Below are positions 1 to 11,409 of a stretch of 64,000 nucleotides of DNA, one piece after another. The notes under the pieces were generated by a model. The model made no database searches. It was not told the origin of the DNA and saw only the letters and a list, made by a program, of their open reading frames with translations. This stretch comes from Elysia crispata. Lineage: Eukaryota; Mollusca; Gastropoda; Plakobranchidae. The DNA is taken from NCBI GenBank assembly GCA_033675545.1, contig JAWDGP010001472.1, positions 86,001-150,000 of the forward strand, in the 5' to 3' direction. The position numbers and the translations under genes were made by a program. Each line of letters begins with the position of its first letter. The stretch's first letter is position 1.

Positions 1-321
1 CTCCTGGACGATCCAAGCCCTCCTGCTCCAGAACGGAGACTATTTTGCGAACAGCGGTCAAGCAAAGATTGTGAATATAGTCTACGTTTGTTGGTAGTTG
101 TCTTATTTTAAACTTGATCTACGCCTTTAGGGTGGGCGCAACTTTCTATGACAAAACAGACGTGTGTATACAAGTATTTCATTCTTATCGTGAAAACCTA
201 TTTGCTTGTTATGCACTCAACAAGCTGGTTAGCTCGATATCAGACAGTCTCATAGCCACGCGAGAGCCAAAACAACGAGTTAGCAATGCTCTGCATGCCA
301 TGAGGGAACGAAGCTCAAGTC
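1..321. other. Spacer, no gene seen
   Basis: Mixed-composition sequence with no splice-flanked coding stretch that I can support. The only open frame (114-326) has no ATG start and resembles no family I recognise. Confidence 0.5.
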
Positions 322-399
322 TGTAAGTCTCGGCTCACTATACAGCAAAGTCATGATATTTCGGCTCAATTCAATATACAACCAGTGTCAACACTTTTG

Positions 400-402
400 C
401 GG

Positions 403-456
<54 letters not shown>

Positions 457-502
457 CTACATACATATATATATATATATAAGTGTGTATGTGTGTATGT
501 GA
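400..502. repeat. AT/GT dinucleotide microsatellite
   Basis: A nearly pure TA tract is interrupted by a few C and G bases and ends in TGTG-type repeats. It sits inside the 31-bp array described next, since similar units occur on both sides. Confidence 0.95.
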
Positions 503-522
503 TCTTTATTTCCCGATTAAAT

Positions 523-945
523 ATACAGCCAGGTCTTCAGATCATAGCTGACTATACAGCCAAGTCTTCAGATTTCGACTCACTATACAGTCAGGTATTC
601 AGATTTCGACTCACTATACAGCCAGGTCTTCAGATCTCAGTTGACTTTAAAGCCAAGTCTTCATATTTTGGATGAATTTACAGATAGGCCTTTAAATTTC
701 GGCTGACTATACAGCTAGGTCTTTAAATTTCAGCTGACTATACAGCCAGGCCTTTAGATTTCGGCTGGCTATACAACTAGTTCTTTAGATTTCGGCTGAC
801 TATACAGCTAGGCCTTTAGATTTCGACAAACTTTACAACTAGGCCTTTATATTTCGGCTGATTATACAAACAGAACCTTGCATCTCAGCTAATTATACTG
901 CCAGGTCTACAAATCTTAGCTAACAATACAGCCAGGTCATCAGCT
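523..945. repeat. 31-bp tandem repeat, about 13 copies
   Basis: Units are 31 bp and share the core ACTATACAGCCAGGTCTTCA followed by a GATTTCGGCTG-like end. They are moderately diverged. Two more degenerate units lie at about 322-384, before the AT microsatellite, so the microsatellite appears to have expanded within or been inserted into this array. Confidence 0.9.
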
Positions 946-2112
946 CCCCTATAAAGTCGTGCCAGTAGCGTGACAATAATTATTGTCTTCATTTTGAACA
1001 AAAATCTTTAGCCCTAGTGAGAGCTCGCGGAAGCATTTGAGCTGTATTAAATTTTACAAAAAAAAAAAAACCAAAAAAAAACCCGTGATTTTCCTGATTT
1101 TTTTTCCATTTCAATTACGGTGGCGAGATCCTAATTTACTCTTATTTTTAACCAGCGTGGCCGGAACATTTTATCTCACTTCTAAGGCTATGAAAAGTAA
1201 GACAATAATTATTTTAGTTGAGGAATCATCTGCAGATCGGAAGTTACACCATGGTGCCTTATAATTTGGATGCTATTTTCTATTTCATGCTTTTTGCCTC
1301 GCGTTTCCACTTCCTCTCGATTCATCCTAGTCACGCTCGATCCTCGTCCTCACTTCTATCAGCGATTACCGTCCTTCCAGTTGTGGTGGCTGATGAGTGC
1401 ACGGCTGAAATCTATCTCTCACACAGGGAATTAATTTGTAGCTACCGCCCGAGTCTCTCCACTGAGCGACACTTCTCTAGATTGCCGAGTCTAATCTTCA
1501 GTAAGCTTCAATTAATGCGAGTAAAAAATCTAGCGCCGCTCTGGCCTTCCTTCCCTCCAGGTCGATTCAACATACCAAAACAATTGTGGCGCGGCCGAAG
1601 GAAACAGCCGGTTTACAGATTGTCAAAGTACTGAGGCACGTGCAGAGGACATATGATTCATATAGATAAATTTCCTATCGTAGACACAGTCAGAGCCTGA
1701 AAGATTGAATCATAGGTGACGGCGAGACATCCTCACCTATCTGCGAGCAACGAAAATCCTCCATATCTACCTGCTCAGAATATTGGGTCGGCGAGGTGTC
1801 ACTAGTGCTTCTATGAACATCTTACACAGTGGTGAGCACGGAAGCTTCAGAGAACGCCCGGAGAATCCAGTACGAGATAGTCGAATCAACACATTTAGAC
1901 CTACATTTGATGATCGCAATATTTTCTATTTCAGTCAATATAGAAATATGAAGACCTGGGTCTTCATGGAACCGTTGCTATGACAGGCTCCAAGGCTCCA
2001 AGGCTCCAATACAACCAAATTTTTTGTGATTACATAACAACAGCTGCGAAAAATAAAATAACAAATGTTGTTCTGTTTAGAGCAACAGAAGAATAACTTG
2101 GATAATAGTGGA
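946..2112. other. Spacer with minor motifs, no gene seen
   Basis: It holds A-rich runs (1048-1083), an 8-bp inverted repeat (ATAGGTGA/TCACCTAT, about 1712-1740, loop about 13 nt) and a short triplicated GGCTCCAA motif near 1987-2008. Open frames at 1037-1634 show no domain, signal peptide or recognisable motif. Confidence 0.5.
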
Positions 2113-2222
2113 ACCATCTCTCTTCCTCTTTCATCTATCTATCTATCTCTCTCCCTCCCTCACTCTTTCTCTTAATCCCCTCTCTCTCTCTGTCTCGTTC
2201 TGTCTCTATCTGTCTCTCTCGA
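2113..2222. repeat. Pyrimidine-rich simple sequence
   Basis: Interrupted CTAT, CT and CCCT short repeats. Confidence 0.85.
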
Positions 2223-2264
2223 CCCACCAACAATCTCATTGTAGTCAGACTTAGGTTTAATGCT

Positions 2265-4310
2265 TTAGTTTTGTAATTTTTGCAATATTGGTTTTCTACT
2301 TTTTATTTGATTAGTGCTCTATTCTTGTAACTGTTGTAATAATTGGTTTGCTCCCTCCTTATTGTGCACGGGTCTATTCTTGTAGTCGTTGTTACAATGG
2401 TTTCTCCTTACTTATAATTTAATGCTCTTTTCTTGTAATTATTGTGATAATGGTTTGCTCCTTGTTCATTGCTTACTGGTCTATTCTTGTAATTGTTGTA
2501 ATATTGGTTTGTTCCTTGTTTATTGCGTACTGGTCTATCCTTGTAATTGTTGTAATATTGGTTTGTTTCTTGTTTATTGCGTACTGGTCTATCCTTGTAA
2601 TTTTGTAATAATGGTTTGTTCCTTGTTTATTGCGTACTGGTCTATCCTTGTAATTGTTGTAATATTGGTTTGTTTCTTGTTTATTGCGTACTGGTCTATC
2701 CTTGTAATTGTTGTAATATTGGTTTGTTTCTTGTTTATTGCGTACTGGTTTATCCTTGTAATTGTTGTAATAATGGTTTGTTCCTTGTTTATTGCGTACT
2801 GGTCTATCCTTGTAATTGTTGTAATAATGGTTTGTTTCTTGTTTATTGCGTACTGGTCTATCCTTGTAATTGTTGTAATATTGGTTTGTTTCTTGTTTAT
2901 TGCGTACTGGTCTATCCTTGTAATTGTTGTAATAATGGTTTGTTCCTTGTTTATTGCGTACTGGTCTATCCTTGTAATTGTTGTAATATTGGTTTGTTCC
3001 TTGTTTATTGCGTACTGGTCTATCCTTGTAATTGTTGTAATATTGGTTTGTTCCTTGTTCATTGCTTACTGGTCTATTCTTGTAATTGTTGTAATATTGG
3101 TTTGTTCCTTGTTTATTGCGTACTGGTCTATCCTTGTAATTGTTGTAATATTGGTTTGTTTCTTGTTTATTGCTTACTGGTCTATTCTTGTAATTGTTGT
3201 AATATTGGTTTGTTTCTTGTTTATTGCGTACTGGTCTATCCTTGTAATTATTGTGATAATGGTTTGTTTCTTGTTTATTGCTTACTGGTCTATTCTTGTA
3301 ATTGTTGTAATATTGGTTTGTTTCTTGTTTATTGCGTACTGGTCTATCCTTGTAATTATTGTGATAATGGTTTGTTCCTTGTTTATTGCGTACTGGTCTA
3401 TCCTTGTAATTGTTGTAATATTGATTTGTTCCTTGTTTATTGCGTACTGGTCTATCCTTGTAATTGTTGTAATATTGGTTTGTTCCTTGTTTATTGCGTA
3501 CTGGTCTATCCTTGTAATTGTTGTAATATTGGTTTGTTCCTTGTTTATTGCGTACTGGTCTATCCTTGTAATTATTGTAATATTGGTTTGTTTCTTGTTT
3601 ATTGCGTACTGGTCTATTCTTGTAATTGTTGTAATATTGGTTTGTTTCTTGTTCATTGCTTACTGGTCTATTCTTGTAATTGTTGTAATATTGATTTGTT
3701 CCTTGTTTATTGCGTACTGGTCTATCCTTGTAATTGTTGTAATATTGGTTTGTTTCTTGTTTATTGCGTACTGGTCTATCCTTGTAATTGTTGTAATATT
3801 GGTTTGTTCCTTGTTTATTGCGTACTGGTCTATCCTTGTAATTGTTGTAATATTGGTTTGTTCCTTGTTTATTGCGTACTGGTCTATCCTTGTAATTGTT
3901 GTAATATTGGTTTGTTCCTTGTTTATTGCGTACTGGTCTATCCTTGTAATTGTTGTAATATTGGTTTGTTCCTTGTTTATTGCGTACTGGTCTATCCTTG
4001 TAATTGTTGTAATATTGGTTTGTTCCTTGTTTATTGCGTACTGGTCTATCCTTGTAATTGTTCTAATGCTGGTTTGCTCCCTGTTTATTGCGTACTGGTC
4101 TATTCTTGTAATTGCTGTATTATTGGTTTGCTCCCTCCTTATTGCGTAATGATCTTTTCTTGTATCTATTGTATGTAAAGTTGGCCTCCCTCCCTCCTTT
4201 TTGTGTACTGGTCTATTCTTGAAATGTTCGTTTTGTTGTAATGTTAGTTTTCCTTATTCTGTACTTGTCCTTTCTTGTAAAATTGGTATCGCCGTAATTT
4301 TGGTTTGATT
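2265..4310. repeat. 54-bp tandem repeat, about 37 copies
   Basis: The unit is 54 bp with core TATTGCGTACTGGTCTATCC. Units are ragged before about 2450 and after about 4070 and nearly identical between. Because 54 is divisible by three and the unit lacks stops, long open frames exist in two plus frames (2389-4149 and 2616-4178) and in parts of one minus frame. One unit near 2591-2644 has lost a single base; the plus frame stays open but switches repeat phase there. Recurrent variants change amino acids (Leu/Met, Ser/Phe), which argues against selection on a protein. Confidence 0.95.
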
Positions 4311-4994
4311 TTTCTTAAAATGTTTATTTTTTTTTTTTTTTGCAAGTTTGGTGTTGTTGGAATCATTTTGTGACTTTAAACGCCTTAACAGTTTGTCCTT
4401 GTGACAATACATTGAAATAAGGTCGGGATGTTTTTCTTACTTGAGTACGTTAGTCACTCAACAGGTGTGGATTTCCTTACCTATTTGTTGAAGTGCTGGT
4501 AGGTGGTCACCGTTAACTTATCTGTGCTTCTAATTACGATATTTAACTTTTCTAGATCATACTGAGCCAGGGTATCCTTGCTATCTGTGGGAGATTGGAT
4601 TCGTAGAAGTTCTGTCATTGCTCGAGAGGAAAAGATCAGTGCTCTGCTATCTGCTTGAAAAAATTTAATTACCTATTTAAGAGAGAATAGACTTTGTTTG
4701 GCCTTCATATGCATGTTGTGATAATTACTTCCATTTGTGATTTTGCTCGAAACATGAAGCCATTGAAATCTAAACCGTTTAACACTCTCACGAGTTCGGT
4801 GATTGCGGGTAACACAAAACTCTCTTAGGTAATGGGTTCTTTGCGCTTTTCAACGTTACACAATTCTTTTTTTTTTAATTTTGCTTCCATTAAGCCCTAG
4901 CTTGTTATTAATCCACAAGGTTTTGATCGTTTTAGTTTATCAACAGAAGTCGGCAATACTATGACCAATCAAATCGACTGTTATAGTATGTCGT
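4311..4994. other. Spacer, no gene seen
   Basis: Unique AT-rich sequence with two poly-T runs (about 4328-4341 and 4865-4877). I see no coding or RNA signal. Confidence 0.5.
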
Positions 4995-6243
4995 TTTCAG
5001 CTTCTACAACAAGATATTCTGGATGCTCAGTCGTAGAGTCATAGTATTAGAGATTATGGAAAGCTTCTGCAACAAGCCATACTGGATGTTCAGTCGTACA
5101 GTCATAGTTCGGGATATGATAAACAGCTTCTTCAACAAGATATCGTGGCTGTTCAGTCGAACAGTCAAAATTCGAGAGAAGATAGATAACTTCTATAACA
5201 TAATATCCCGAATGTTCAGTCATACAGTCATAGTTTCAGAAATAATGGTAAGTTTCTACAACAAGATAACCTGGATGTTTAGTCGCACAGTCATAGTTCG
5301 AGATATGATGAAAAGCTTTTTCAACAAAAAATCCTGGATGTTCAGTCGAAGGTCATAATTCGGGAGATGATGGTAAGCTTCTACAACAAGAGACACTGGA
5401 CGTTCATTCGTACAGTTATAGTTCGTTAGATGATAAACATTTTCTATCAGAAGATATTCTGGATGTTCAGTCCTACAGTCATAGTTCGGGAAGTGATAGA
5501 CAGTTTCTACAAGAAAATATCCTGGATATTCAGTCGTCCAGATATAGTTCTGGAGATTATTTAAAGCTTCTACAACAAATTATCCTAGATGTTCAGTCGA
5601 TCAGTAATAGTTCGGGAGATGAGAGACAGCTTCTAGAAGAAGATTTTCCGGAAGTTCGGTCGTACAGATAAAGTTCCAGAGATAATGGTCATATTCTACA
5701 ACAAGATGTCCTGGATGTTCACTGTTCGGAAGATGGTGGAACAAAAGAAGATACTTTATGTTCAGTCGCACATTCATAGTTCCGGAGATGATGGATTGTT
5801 TCTACAAAAGAAGATACTATATGTTCAGTCGCACAGTCATAGTTCCGGAGATGATGGATTGCTTCTACAAAAGAAGATACTATAAGTTCAGTCGCACAGT
5901 CATAGTTCCGGAGATGATGGATTGCTTCTACAAATTAAGATACTATATGTTCAGTCGCACAGTCATAGTTCCGGAGATGATGGATTGCTTCTACAAATGA
6001 AGATACTATATGTTCAGTCGCACAGTCATAGTTCCGGAGATGATGAAAAGCTTCAAGAACAAGATATCCTGGATGTTTAGTCGTACAGCCATAGTTCAGA
6101 AGATGGTAAAGAGCTTCTACAACAAGATATCCTTGATATTTAGTCGTACAGTCATCGTTCGGGAAATGATAAAAAGAATCTACAAGAAGAGATACTGGAT
6201 GTCCAACCGTACAGTCAAAGTTCGGAAGATTATGGAAAGATTT
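4995..6243. repeat. 63-bp tandem repeat, left block, about 20 copies
   Basis: The unit is 63 bp with core TCGTACAGTCATAGTTCGGG followed by AGATGATGG and CTTCTACAACAAGA parts. A homogeneous sub-block lies at about 5750-6040. The array stops abruptly at about 6243, where the retrotransposon begins, and the same family resumes near 8180. Confidence 0.95.
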
Positions 6244-6378
6244 TAAAAGTAGGTAGAAACTCATTGGGGAGCTAGATAACATGGAGTCTTCAGAAAAGAA
6301 ACCCCCCTTGAAGCAAGTGTTTCGGCCCTGAATTTCTGACACACTAAGGGGGCCGGGCCAAACCCAGGTCATATTATC

Positions 6379-6485
6379 TTTTTTTTTTTTTTTTGCACAG
6401 CGCCAAGATTCGAACCCATACCCTCATATTTTGATGGATTGCTGATCCCGACGCTATACCACTTCGCTAACTGGTCCTGGTTAGA
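6379..6485 (-). mobile_element. tRNA-derived SINE-like unit
   Basis: Read on the minus strand, it has an A box matching TRGCNNAGTGG (TAGCGAAGTGG, about 6458-6469) and a B box close to consensus (GGTTCGAATCT, about 6407-6417). A run of about 16 A follows (poly-T at 6379-6394 on the plus strand). The acceptor arms do not pair and the T stem is weak, so it is a tRNA-like pol III promoter and not a working tRNA. Flanks GATAAAAATGC and GATAATATGAC could be a decayed target-site duplication. It lies in the 3' region of the retrotransposon copy, either inserted there or as part of its 3' end. Confidence 0.65.
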
Positions 6486-6532
6486 GCATTTTTATCCCTT
6501 ATGAAGGAACCTCTCATTTCTCCTGCTCCAGA

Positions 6533-6964
6533 TCACCGGGAACTGTTTTCGGCTATTTCCTCCAGTAACTTTAGAGCTTTTGTTCTTTTGTTGCCACATA
6601 TTGAAAGTTTAGTTAGAAGGTCGTAAACTGATAACCCTACAAATCCTCTGGCACCAACCTCAACGAACATCACCACAGTTTTGTAGCAGGCATTTTCTAG
6701 CTTTTTAGTCAGGTTCATGTATTTCTCTTTTTTGCAAATGTGGGCCTCTTCCATTCTGTTTTCGTATGGAACTGTTAGCTCCACAATGATCATTTGTTGT
6801 GTGGAAGCTGAATGGATTACGATATTAGGCCTTAATCTTGTTTCTTTGATTATGTTGTTGTGACTGTCCCATTCTGCTGAAACATCCCAGTCATCACAAC
6901 CGTCTAGAAGGCATTCTATCTGGTTTGTTGTCCTCACCGGCCTTCCGTGCCATGACTTAGCCAT
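6533..6964 (-). pseudogene. Restriction-like endonuclease domain fragment
   Basis: This is the C-terminal nuclease domain that nicks the target in RLE-type retrotransposons. About residues 44-82 carry the PD-(D/E)xK-like arrangement: LRPNIVI, then IIVELTVPYENR, then a lysine-rich KKEKY. In intact relatives the first motif is usually RPD; here the Asp is Asn (residue 47), which by itself would be expected to disable the nuclease. A hydrophobic FVEVGARGFVG segment follows at about 100-110. The frame ends at 6533, close to the expected C-terminus. Confidence 0.8.
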
Positions 6965-7065
6965 GCCTCTGTTGTGAATATCAAAGCGTTGGTTATAGGG
7001 AGGGTAGTCTCTCCTTTAGCCGTGCTTATGATTGCGGCAAGTTCCTGAAGGACTCTATTATGCCT

Positions 7066-7260
7066 TCACGTGTATCGCCCCTGTGAGCTCAAGACATGCT
7101 CTGTGGTTTGCCTGCCGTGGCATAGCGGACAAGTGGGGTCCTCTTTCTTTCCCCACCGTACCAGATTTGCGTTTGAGGGCAGGAGATCTGATGAGGAAGC
7201 TGATCCGAAGTGGCGCCATGTGCCAGATCTCGTTCCATGTGAGGAATTTCTGCAGAGCAT
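7066..7260 (-). pseudogene. Zinc-binding (CPLC...H) fragment of the retrotransposon
   Basis: Residues 34-47 read LVRWGKKEDPTCPLC, followed by a TxEHVLSS segment with the His at about residue 55. This is the cysteine/histidine motif between RT and endonuclease in RLE-type elements, thought to contribute to nucleic-acid binding. The final metal-ligand Cys expected after HVLSS is missing, and the sequence jumps to a GRYT segment that normally lies a little further on. A small deletion probably removed the fourth ligand. Confidence 0.75.
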
Positions 7261-7379
7261 TATCCCAATTAGTTCATTGTCCCTGTTTATGTTGCTTTGT
7301 GAACCCTTCTGGAATCTTCATTGAGCCGTATCTCATTGATGGCCATGTCTCTTTTCTCTTTCCCTTCTGCTTCTGACAA

Positions 7380-7737
7380 CTACTTTGCTGTAGATGATCC
7401 TAGCCCTTTGCGGTCAGCTTGAGTTTGCTCAATCACTTCTTTAATCTTAAGGCATTCTTTGGCTTCGTCCACGGCTTCGACAACTTTCCATTTCCTACCT
7501 GTCTTTATGCTCGGTTGCGGTGTCTTCACAATTGGGTCCTCGGAGTCCTCTAACATAGAGAGTAGTCTGGCTTTGCCACAGTTATACTCTTCCAAGATGG
7601 ATTTTAGTGGGAGTCTCAGGTTTGCTTTACGGCAGTACATTGCCACATCTGTGAGACCCGGAGGTACCCCTAACCACCTCCTGGTGAACTTATTGATCTT
7701 AGCTTCTATTGCCTCAACTATAGTTGAGCAGGTTTCA
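7380..7737 (-). pseudogene. RT thumb/connection fragment
   Basis: This continues the same polyprotein after the frameshift near 7737. Reading from there gives a segment containing INKFTRRWLGVPPGL, then AMYCRKANLRLPLKSI, a region characteristically found just after the RT palm in RLE-type elements. The frame closes at a stop at 7380, after a lysine/glutamate-rich stretch. It has no start codon of its own and is part of the broken element. Confidence 0.75.
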
Positions 7738-8166
7738 TAGACCAGGAGTGGCCATATACCACACTTTCAGCTTACCCTGAAGGCCACATCTGTTGATGGC
7801 TAGCAGGCCTTCTGTAGCAAGTTCTACTGTTTCTACTCCTCTTTTGGTATCTTTCATGGCTGAATCGTACCATCTCCCAAGGCTTTTAACTGGTTCTTGA
7901 CTGACCGTTGGTATCTGCAGATTGGCCACTGTGAATATCGTTGTCGCATCTATCTTACCTTTCCTTATTGAGAGACTGCGAGGCTTCATTGGTTTGAATT
8001 TTATCCTGCACCATGCCGTTAAGACGTCGAGGCGCTCTACCATTCGACGTGTTTCGTCTTCCTTTGAGCAGATTATGGTGGTATCATCCATGAATGCTTT
8101 CAAAGGAGTCATGTAGCAACCACCGCCTAGATTAGCCGGGCCTGCGCTATCTTCTGCTGCTTTCAA
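7735..8166 (-). pseudogene. Reverse transcriptase fragment (palm motif C onward)
   Basis: This is the catalytic end of the element's reverse transcriptase, which copies the element RNA at a nicked target. The fragment has the YxDD-type box FMDD at residues 25-28, preceded by a GGGCYMTPLKA-type segment and followed by the motif D region (KFKPMKPRSLSIRKGK, about 56-71). Motifs A and B and everything upstream are absent because the insertion is 5' truncated at the satellite boundary. The frame can be read a few codons upstream of 8166 without a Met, as expected for an internal fragment. It ends at a stop where a frameshift moves the rest of the protein into another frame near 7737. It is non-functional. 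Confidence 0.88.
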
Positions 8167-8178
8167 GATGACTTCCGT

Positions 8179-11100
8179 CCTGGGTGTTCAGCCGAGGTCA
8201 TATTTCGGGAGATGATGGTAATCTTCTACAACCAAAGACACTGGATGTTCAGTTGTACAGTCATAGTTCTGGAGATAATACACAGCTTCTATCAGAAGAT
8301 ATCTTGAAAGTTCAGTCGTACAGTCATAGTTCGGGAGATAATAGACAGCTTCTACAAGAAGATATCCCAAATGTTCAGTCGTAGTTTCAGAAATAATCGT
8401 AATCTTCTACAACAAGGTATCCTACATGTTCAGTTTTAAAGTCATAGTTCGGGAGATAATGGATAATATTCTATAACAGAAGATACTGGATGTTTTGTCG
8501 GCAGTCATAGTTCGGAATATAATGAAAAGCTTCTACAGCACGATATTCTGCATATTTAGTCGTACAGTCATAGTTTTATAGATGAGACAGCTTCCACATC
8601 AAGATATTGTGGATATTCAGTCCTGCAGTTATAGTTCTGGAAATTATTTTAAAGCATCTACAACAAAAGATAACAGATATTCAGTCGTGCAGTCATAGTT
8701 CAGGAGATCATTAAAAGCTTCTACAAAAAGATATTCTGGATGTTTAGTCGTTAAGTTATTGTTCGGGGGATGATAGAACGCTTCTTCAAGAAGATATCCC
8801 GAATGTTCAGTCGTAGTCTCAGAAATAATCGTAATCTTCTACAACAAGGTATCCTGGATGTTCAGTTGTAAAGTTATAGATCGGGAGATGATGGAGAATA
8901 TTCTGCAACAGAAGATACTCAATGTTCAGTTGGACAGTCATAGTTCGGAAGATGATGGAAAGCTCCTACAACAAGATATCCTAAATGTTCAGTCAAACAG
9001 TCATAGTTCGGTTATGATAGACAGAATCTATAGCAATATATCATCGATGTTCAAATGTTACGTCATAGTTCGGGAGAAGATAAACAGCTTCTACAACAAG
9101 ATATTCTTGATATTTAGTCGTACAGTTATCGTTCGGGAGATGATGGAAAGCTTTTACATCAATGCATATTTTTTTCTACAACAAGATATCCTGGATGTTA
9201 ATTCGAATAGTCATTTTTCGGGAGATGATGGAAATCTTCTACAACAAGATGTACTGGATGTTTAGTCGTATAGTCATAGTTCGTAAGATGATGGAAAGCT
9301 TCTTCACCTACATTTACTGGGTGTTTAGTCATGTAGTTATAATTCATAAGGTGATGGAAAGCTTCTACAATAAAATATACTAGATGTTTAGTCGTACAGT
9401 CATAGTTCGGGAGCTGATGGAAAGCTTCTACAAAAAAGTATACTAGATGTTTAGTCGCACAGTCATAGTTCGGGAGCTGATGGAAAGCTTCTACAATAAA
9501 ATATACTAGATGTTTAGTCGTACAGTCATAGTTCGGGAGCTGATGGAAAACTTCTACAATAAAATATACTAGATGTTTAGTCGTACAGTCATAGTTCGGG
9601 AGCTGATGGAAAGCTTCTACAATAAAGTATACTAGATGTTTAGTCGTACAGTCATAGTTCGGGAGCTGATGGAAAGCTTCTACAATAAAGTATACTAGAT
9701 GTTTAGTCGTACAGTCATAGTTCGGGAGCTGATGGAAAGCTTCTACAATAAAGTATACTAGATGTTTAGTCGTACAGTCATAGTTCGGGAGATGATGGAA
9801 AGCTTCTACAACGAGAGATACTAGATATTCAGTCCTTCAACCATACTTCGGACATCATTAAAAGATTCTGCAACAAGATATCCCGGATGTTCAGTCGTAC
9901 AGTCATAGTTCGGGAGATTATAGTTAGCTTCTACAACAAGATATCCTGGATGTACTGTCCTACAGTCATAATTTGGGAGATGATAGACAGCTTCTCACAC
10001 AAAATATTGTGAATATTCAGTCGTACACTAATAATTCGGAAGATAATGGAACGATTCTAATACAAGACATGCTGGCTTTGAGTTATACAGTCATAGTTCG
10101 GGTCATGATAGAAAGCTACTACAAGAAGATATCCTGGATACTCAGTCCTTCAGTCAGATGACGATAGGTTCTGCAACAAGAGATACTATGTGTTGAATCG
10201 AATAGACATGGTTATGGAGTTGATGGAAAGATTCTACAATAAGGTATCCTGGATATTCAGTCGTACAAACATAATTCCGGAGGTGGCGAAAAGCTTTTAC
10301 AACAAGATATCCTGGATGTTCAGTCGCAGTCACAGTTCGGGAGATGATGGATTATATTCTACAACAAGATATACTGGATATTGAGTCGTATATCCAACGT
10401 ATACTGGATGTTCAGTCGTACAGTCACAGTTCGGGAGATGATGGAAAGGTTGTACAACAAGATATCCTGGATGTTTAATGGTAAAGTCATAGTTCGGAAC
10501 CTGATAGAAAGCTTCTTCAACAAGATATCCTGGAAGTTTAGTTGTACAAACATAGTTCGGGAGATGATGGAAAGCTTCTACAACAAGATTTTCTGGATGT
10601 TCAGTTGTATGTTCATAGTTCAAGAGATGATGGAAAACTTCTACAACAACAGATTCTAGATGTTTAGTCCTTCAGTCATTGTTCTGGAGACGATTGAAAG
10701 CTTCTACAACAAGATATTCTGGATGTTCAAACGTACATTTATAGTTCGGGAGATGAAAGAAAGATTCTACAACAAAAGATACTTAATGTTCAGTCGAGTA
10801 GTTATAGTTCGTGAGATGATGGAAATGTTCTATAACAAGAGGTACTGGATGTTCATTTGTACAGTCATAGTACGGAAGATAATGGAAAGCTTGTATAACA
10901 AGATATCATGGATTTTTAGTCGTATAGTCACAGTTCGCGATTTGATTGAAAGATTTTACACCAACATATACTGGATGTTCAGTCGTACAGTCATAGTTCG
11001 GGAGATGATGGAAAGCTGCTACAACAAGATGTTGTGGATATTCAGTCGTACAGTCATAGTTCGGGAGATGATTGAAAGTTTCTTAAACAAGAAATCTTCG

Positions 11101-11275
11101 ATATTCAATCGTGAAATCATAGTTTGCGAGATGATAAACAGATTCTGCAACAGAAAATACTTGATGTTCAGTCGCACAGTCAGAGTTTGGAAGATGGTGG
11201 AAAGCTTCTAGTACAAGATATTCTGGATGTTCAGTTGAACAGTCATAGTTTGGGAGATTTTGGACGATTTTCTAA
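8179..11275. repeat. 63-bp tandem repeat, right block, about 49 copies
   Basis: This is the same family as 4995-6243, resuming directly after the retrotransposon. A nearly identical sub-block at about 9370-9800 (units with GGGAGCTGATGG and ATATACTAGATGT) is a recent local amplification; surrounding units are diverged. The 21-codon frames in it are interrupted by TAG in many units, so no protein is called. Confidence 0.95.
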
Positions 11276-11409
11276 AGTAAATACCGGTAACAAATATTTG
11301 TTGAAAAGCCAGCTTCAGAGACTCCATATTGTACACTGTCTGGGCGGTGATGAAAGACAAAACCGCAAACGTTTTACTGAGCAAAGTTTATATGAAGGGG
11401 GATACAAGA

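Larger units (their letters stand above)
6244..8178 (-). mobile_element. Decayed RLE-type non-LTR retrotransposon
   Basis: On the minus strand the order is: C-terminal half of a reverse transcriptase, thumb/connection region, a CPLC...H zinc-binding motif, then a restriction-like endonuclease (RLE) domain, followed by about 290 bp of 3' sequence that includes a tRNA-like unit. This order is typical of RLE-bearing non-LTR elements (the broad R2/NeSL/R4/HERO group); I cannot assign a clade. The copy begins just upstream of the RT FMDD box, so it is 5' truncated. Frameshifts and stops break it into at least four pieces. The same 63-bp satellite lies on both sides. About 13 bp of a satellite unit seems missing at the insertion point and I see no target-site duplication, but the edges are uncertain by several bases. 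Confidence 0.9.

Noticed and set aside
2389..4149. 586-codon ORF resembling a multi-pass membrane protein
   Set aside because: It is purely 18-codon repeats, passes through a one-base deletion by changing phase, and its unit variants are nonsynonymous. Two other frames are also open. It is a by-product of the 54-bp unit.
6395..6480. Functional tRNA gene
   Set aside because: A and B boxes are present, but the acceptor stem does not pair and the T stem relies on wobble and mismatched pairs. An A-run follows, as in a SINE.
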